Positions 60,336-64,000 of a stretch of 64,000 bases of DNA are shown here, piece by piece. Position 1 is the stretch's first letter, and the number at the start of each line of letters is the position of its first letter. The position numbers and the translations under genes were made by a program. Source of the stretch: Brevibacillus laterosporus DSM 25 (lineage in GTDB: Bacteria > Bacillota > Bacilli > Brevibacillales > Brevibacillaceae); the NCBI RefSeq assembly GCF_002706795.1, contig NZ_CP017705.1, forward strand, positions 4,501,501 to 4,565,500, given 5' to 3'. Under the pieces are notes generated by a model. The model saw only the letters and a program-made list of their open reading frames with translations. It searched no databases and was not told the DNA's origin.

Positions 60336-60603
60336 AATAGTAAACAGAGAACAAGAACTATTACCAAATGATCCGCACACACCTTATAAACTGGCATCAA
60401 TCGGAAGATTTTACAGACAAAAGGGAAAATATGAAATAAGAGGATTGAGTTGGATTGGATTGGATGAAAATAAAATGATTATGCTGGTATTGTCATTATG
60501 CATGATTATTACTGTTGGAATTGTTTATGTAGATAATTTAGCAGCTTCGAGCGAACAAATATTGTTCAGTATACGTACAAATAACGCTGATCCGAGGCAT
60601 TGA
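60336..60603 (+). CDS. Possible small membrane protein, or remnant of a longer gene
   Basis: From about 60317 a frame without a start is open to TGA 60601-60603 and reads protein-like (EQELLPNDPHTPYKLASIGR, FYRQKGKYEIRG, then LVLSLCMIITVGIVYVDNLA). The first ATG in frame is 60475, giving 42 residues with one membrane segment; TTG starts near 60444 or 60462 are possible. It immediately follows the nucleotidyltransferase stop. The open upstream part suggests a gene that lost its 5' end. A terminator follows. Confidence 0.35.
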
Positions 60604-60618
60604 TCAGTTTTTTCTAAA

Positions 60619-60651
60619 GGAACGCTATTCATTATATAGCGTTCTTTTTTG
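60619..60651 (+). terminator. Terminator before the sod region
   Basis: GAACGCTAT / ATAGCGTTC followed by TTTTTTG. The rest of the gap to 60886 is AT-rich; TTGTGTACAAAATATTTTAT near 60816 may hold the sod promoter. Confidence 0.85.
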
Positions 60652-60886
60652 TTGGAATTCTATACCTTTAGTAGATGGAATATTTAAATGAATCATCATC
60701 TTTTCGGCAGACGCAAATTATGCAGTCTACTTTCAAGTAAGAAGGGACAATCGAAAAATTGAGATATATCATTATGAAATATATACCAAATAAGTTGCGT
60801 TGAGTAAAAATATTTGGTTGTGTACAAAATATTTTATATCGTGTAAACTAAGGGTGTAATCAACCAAGATGGGAGGAAATAATTGA

Positions 60887-61501
60887 ATGGAACCATTTTC
60901 TTTACCAAAACTGCAATACGATTACGACGAGTTGGAACCTTACCTGGATGCCAGAACTATGGAAATCCATCATGGCAAACATCATGCAACTTATGTGACG
61001 AATTTAAACAAGGCAATCGAAAACCATCCCCAGTTCAAGAATGCTACTGTAGAAGAATTGATCAGTCATTTGGACGATGTACCTGAAGAAATTCGTACAG
61101 CTGTTCGAAACCATGGAGGTGGACATTATAGTCATAGCTTGTATTGGTCCATTATGAGTCCGACTGGGGGTGGGAATCCTGATGGTGATATAGCGAAGGG
61201 AATTGAAAAGCATTTCGGTAGCTTTGAACAGATGAAGGACGACTTGACGAAAGCTGCTGTCAGTCGTTTCGGAGCGGGCTGGGGATGGCTTGTTGTTAAT
61301 GGGGACAAGTTGGAAGTAATCAGTACCCCAAATCAAGATACTCCTTTAATGGATAAGAAAACACCGATTCTGGTCGTCGATGTTTGGGAGCATGCTTATT
61401 ATTTACAGTATCAGAACAAACGGCCCGATTTTGTATCCTCCTGGTGGAATGTAGTTAACTGGGAGGAGGTCAATCGTCGCTATAACGAAGCGATTCGTTA
61501 A
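60887..61501 (+). CDS. sodA: Superoxide dismutase, Mn/Fe family
   Basis: 204 residues from ATG 60887 (GGGAGGA upstream). Complete family pattern: [35 protein letters not shown] (His metal ligand), [11 protein letters not shown] (second His), [18 protein letters not shown], and the ligand box [19 protein letters not shown] (Asp and His). GGG-x-x-HSLYW and the AGWGW region point to the Mn or cambialistic type. Converts superoxide to peroxide and oxygen in the cytoplasm. Single gene with its own terminator; the next gene is an Fe-S type regulator. Confidence 0.93.
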   Translation: MEPFSLPKLQYDYDELEPYLDARTMEIHHGKHHATYVTNLNKAIENHPQFKNATVEELISHLDDVPEEIRTAVRNHGGGHYSHSLYWSIMSPTGGGNPDGDIAKGIEKHFGSFEQMKDDLTKAAVSRFGAGWGWLVVNGDKLEVISTPNQDTPLMDKKTPILVVDVWEHAYYLQYQNKRPDFVSSWWNVVNWEEVNRRYNEAIR

Positions 61502-61513
61502 CCTCACTCATCT

Positions 61514-61552
61514 AAACTTTGCAGAAGAGACAGATCGCTTCTGCAAAGTTTT
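61514..61552 (+). terminator. Terminator after sodA
   Basis: AAACTTTGCAGAAG / CTTCTGCAAAGTTT, perfect 14-bp stem, then TATA. Confidence 0.85.
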
Positions 61553-61593
61553 ATACTATAAACTCTTATCTTGCTCAGGAAGGAAGGGTATCC

Positions 61594-62271
61594 ATGAACA
61601 GACACGCGGCTCGATTACGGGAAAAATCAACAAGAAAAGAAATATTGCTGTTTCTCAAGAAGCGTGGTTCAGTAAGTGTCCAGGAAATATCGGAACATTT
61701 GGGAGTGACCCGTATGTCTGTTCGTAAGCATTTATACGCTTTAGAAAAGGACAGTTATATCCAAACCAGCATTCTACGTCAGCATGTAGGAAGACCGACT
61801 TTTTCTTATCGTCTTACGGTTTTATCCGAAGAATTATTTCCGAATGAATACGATAATCTGGCCATGGAATTGATTGAGGAGATCAATGACATGTTCGGGG
61901 AATCGTTAGTTACTAGCTTATTTGTACGGAGAATGGAAAAAATTGAGCAAAAGTACCGAGAGGCGATGTCTGGACAAAGTTTTGAGGAAAGAGTCGCAAC
62001 TCTGGCAAAATTTTAGGATCATGAAGGATACATGGTCAAGTTAGAAAAAAATCAAGATGGTACATATTTATTTGACGAAGCAAATTGTCCTGTTGTAGAA
62101 GTTGCAATCCGCAATCGCCAAGCATGCAAATGTGAGGTTGCCCTGTTCGCAGCTTTGCTTGACGCTGATGTTGAACGTACGGAATGCATTGCAGACGGGA
62201 ACGTGAGATGTCGTTATTTGATAAAAGAGAGGGGCAAGGCTAGTAGAACGGAAGGAGATGAATCGAACTGA
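61594..62271 (+). pseudogene. SufR-like Fe-S helix-turn-helix regulator interrupted by one amber codon
   Basis: From ATG 61594 (GGAAGG upstream) 140 codons encode a winged-helix domain (KKRGSVSVQEISEHLGVTRM, SVRKHLYALEKDSYIQ) and dimer helix, ending LAKF-TAG at 62014-62016. The same frame continues DHEGYMVKLEKNQDGTYL, then CPVVEVAIRNRQACKCEVAL and RCRYLI to 62271. These are the NCP...C...C spacing and C-terminal cysteines of SufR, which binds a Fe-S cluster. Read through, LAKF(x)DHEGYM fits the family pattern LAxxLxxEGYM, so TAG probably arose from TTG (Leu). It could be a true pseudogene, a split two-protein regulator (ATG 62032 has weak signals), or readthrough. Position beside sodA suits an oxidative or Fe-S stress regulator. 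Confidence 0.75.
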
Positions 62272-62330
62272 TATGAACAATGAATATGGGGGGAGTAATA
62301 TTTGGAATTTATTAAGCATAATTCGAATGC

Positions 62331-62364
62331 AGAGACCCTTTTGATTATACTAAGGGTCTTTCGC
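62331..62364 (+). terminator. Terminator after the SufR-like gene
   Basis: AGACCCTT / AAGGGTCT followed by TTCG. The remaining gap to 62651 is AT-rich with no other recognised feature. Confidence 0.75.
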
Positions 62365-62651
62365 TACTATAGCCTATCTTTCAGAATCCCAAACCTCTAT
62401 AAATTCCCACCTTATTAGCCTTTTCATGATCGAGAGCATGAATTATATTTCTCACATGTAGGATAAAGTATAAGTCAATAGCTGCTTACAATTATTTTTA
62501 TAAGGTCATATGATAAGACGAGTATTTGATCGAATGAATTAAGCAAAATAATAGCTTTTTGTGATCAGTGTTTTCCTTTATAATCCAAATTGAGACAATA
62601 TTAGACATTACAACTAGAAGAGAATATATATTATAAAGGAGAGGTTTTGTA

Positions 62652-63386
62652 ATGAAGAAGAGTGTGTATCAGTTTGTAGCTTTAGCTTTAACGATGAGTT
62701 TAACCGTGTGCAATGTTGTTGTCGCAAAAGAATCGAATAAAAGCGACAATCAAAAACAAGCTATTGAGCATGTAAAAATACTTAAGTATGGCGATGATTT
62801 CAATGAAAGCATGACTTTTAGTATTGAAGAACAATGGCGTAATTCGGCAAATAAGCGTACAGATTATTTTACTTATTCATATCCAACACCTCAATCGAAT
62901 AGTGTGACTGAGTATGTTACTTATACCAAGGAATTTTATAATAATGCGAAGGACTCTTCTAAACGTGTAAAGATAGAATTAGATGAGGATGGGAGAGTAA
63001 AAGGAGAAGTAGCAAATGTAAAAGGTTCGAATTTATCCTATGATTCATTGTTTGAATACTATAAATCAAAGTACAAAGAGTCAGTAAAAGAAAACTCTTG
63101 GGAGCAACTCGGAACCGTTGAATTTATTGGGAAAAAAGTGAATAAGGTTCAAATGAAAGTCAACGTTGGGTTTGGCTTATACGCAGGAGAAAGAACGGGA
63201 GAAAAAGTCATAGCGTATCTTGACCCTGAAACGGGATTACCAGTAAAAGAAGAGGTATATGCAGAAAATGCAAAAGTACCAATGATTGTGAGAATTTTTA
63301 TGTTTGATACGCTAAGTGCTTCTAATAGTAATGTGTTTGAAGAATATGGCGGAGTACCTTTAGTCGATGTAAAAACTAAAAAATAA
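62652..63386 (+). CDS. Secreted protein of unknown function
   Basis: 244 residues from ATG 62652 (AAAGGAGAGG upstream). Signal peptide MKKSVYQFVALALTMSLTVC with likely cleavage after VVVAKE-region alanine (NVVVA). The mature part is beta-rich, with a LolA-like impression (MTFSIEEQWRNSANKRTDYF; FIGKKVNKVQMKVNVGFGLY; AYLDPETGLPVKEEVY). No family assigned with confidence. Single gene. Confidence 0.65.
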   Translation: MKKSVYQFVALALTMSLTVCNVVVAKESNKSDNQKQAIEHVKILKYGDDFNESMTFSIEEQWRNSANKRTDYFTYSYPTPQSNSVTEYVTYTKEFYNNAKDSSKRVKIELDEDGRVKGEVANVKGSNLSYDSLFEYYKSKYKESVKENSWEQLGTVEFIGKKVNKVQMKVNVGFGLYAGERTGEKVIAYLDPETGLPVKEEVYAENAKVPMIVRIFMFDTLSASNSNVFEEYGGVPLVDVKTKK

Positions 63387-64000
63387 CAATTCAATCTGTC
63401 AAAGTGTTGAGGAGCCAAATCTCACAGAGAATGGCTCTTCAGCATGAAACATACATATTCATACATACACCATACTTTATACCCGGAATGGACGCATTAA
63501 TTGGGTATATTGCCTTTTGTCTTTTTACGTAGCGAGATACATGATTGAAAATGATATGGCCTATCTACTATAAACACAATAATAGTTATTCGACAACTTT
63601 TGCAAATAGCTATTATTGTTTTCTTTTCTTACTAATGCCCCAAGGCTTTTAAATATACCCTTTAAATAGAGTAACAACTTCATCTGTAAGGAATATCCCT
63701 TTGATGTTCTCATTAATAAATTCGTTATAATCAGTCAGATCTAGCTATTTCAAATTGATGTGAGAAAGAATGTTGTGCATTTTAGTTGTTTTGGTAGAAG
63801 CAATCGTTTCTACAGCTTAGAAATTCTTCAAAAAGTTCCTATGATTTGCTAAACGAACATCTCTCAACAAATTTACTGTATACTAAAGACCTCAATAATC
63901 AAAATTGGGCTTGTCCATGATGCAGAGTATTTTCTTTCGTGATAATGCTAAAAGGGCTGAGGATAACTCTAGCGTCTGATCCCTATTGTGAAGAAGGTGA
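63387..64000. other. Right-end gap with a bidirectional terminator (63576-63630)
   Basis: ACAATAATAGTTATT (63576-63590) / AATAGCTATTATTGT (63605-63619), followed by TTTCTTTTC. A weaker GAGCCA/TGGCTC hairpin lies at about 63410-63438. A 20-codon ATG frame near 63920 is too short to call. No gene recognised to the window end. Confidence 0.55.

Overview
The window reads as the chromosome of a low-GC, endospore-forming Firmicute of the Paenibacillaceae, most likely a Brevibacillus (B. laterosporus-like). This is inferred from AT-rich sequence with strong AGGAGG ribosome binding sites, S-layer-homology (SLH) modules, a Fur-type iron regulon with an AraC/substrate-binding-protein fusion, and the style of the phage tail genes. 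No rRNA, tRNA, CRISPR array, transposase or integrase was seen.

Layout. (1) 1-369 is the end of a secreted or envelope protein. It is followed by an AT-rich stretch with a perfect DnaA box and iteron-like repeats, next to a minus-strand gene (847-1848) whose C-terminus resembles DnaA domain I. (2) About 2.07-45.6 kb is one large phage-tail-like locus, all on the plus strand: major tail tube protein, tail assembly chaperone with a -1 frameshift site, tape measure protein, two tail-tip proteins carrying SLH modules, and a 1153-residue hub with M23 peptidase and 3D domains. About 22 kb of large adhesin or fibre genes follow, then lysis-type genes (coiled-coil membrane protein, amidase, holin-like protein), an ECF-like sigma factor, a tail-associated zinc metalloprotease, a run of small accessory genes, a lytic transglycosylase and a second, group-3-like sigma factor. 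No terminase, portal, protease, capsid or head-tail connector gene is present, and no integrase or CI-type repressor. The locus therefore looks like a headless, non-contractile tail-like particle (F-type tailocin or domesticated tail) rather than a complete prophage. A head module left of position 1 cannot be excluded.

(3) The locus seems to have its own transcription system. Seven copies of GTTAA-N16/17-CTTATATTG precede its gene blocks, several placed directly on or after a Rho-independent terminator. Four copies of a second motif, TTTT-N13-CGAC(T/A)A, lie upstream of the two sigma genes and the metalloprotease. I infer a two-step sigma cascade. (4) 45.8-49.5 kb is a Fur-box-marked siderophore uptake and export island (AraC regulator, lipoprotein, MFS transporter). 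(5) 49.8-64 kb is ordinary accessory chromosome: a streptothricin-acetyltransferase-like GNAT, two VOC proteins, a small secreted protein, KptA, a CPBP protease, a second iron regulator fused to a lipoprotein, a duplicated zinc-ribbon protein pair flanking that iron locus, a YcgL-like nucleotidyltransferase, Mn/Fe superoxide dismutase, a SufR-like Fe-S regulator interrupted by a single amber codon, and a secreted protein.

All assignments come from reading the sequence; no database search was run.
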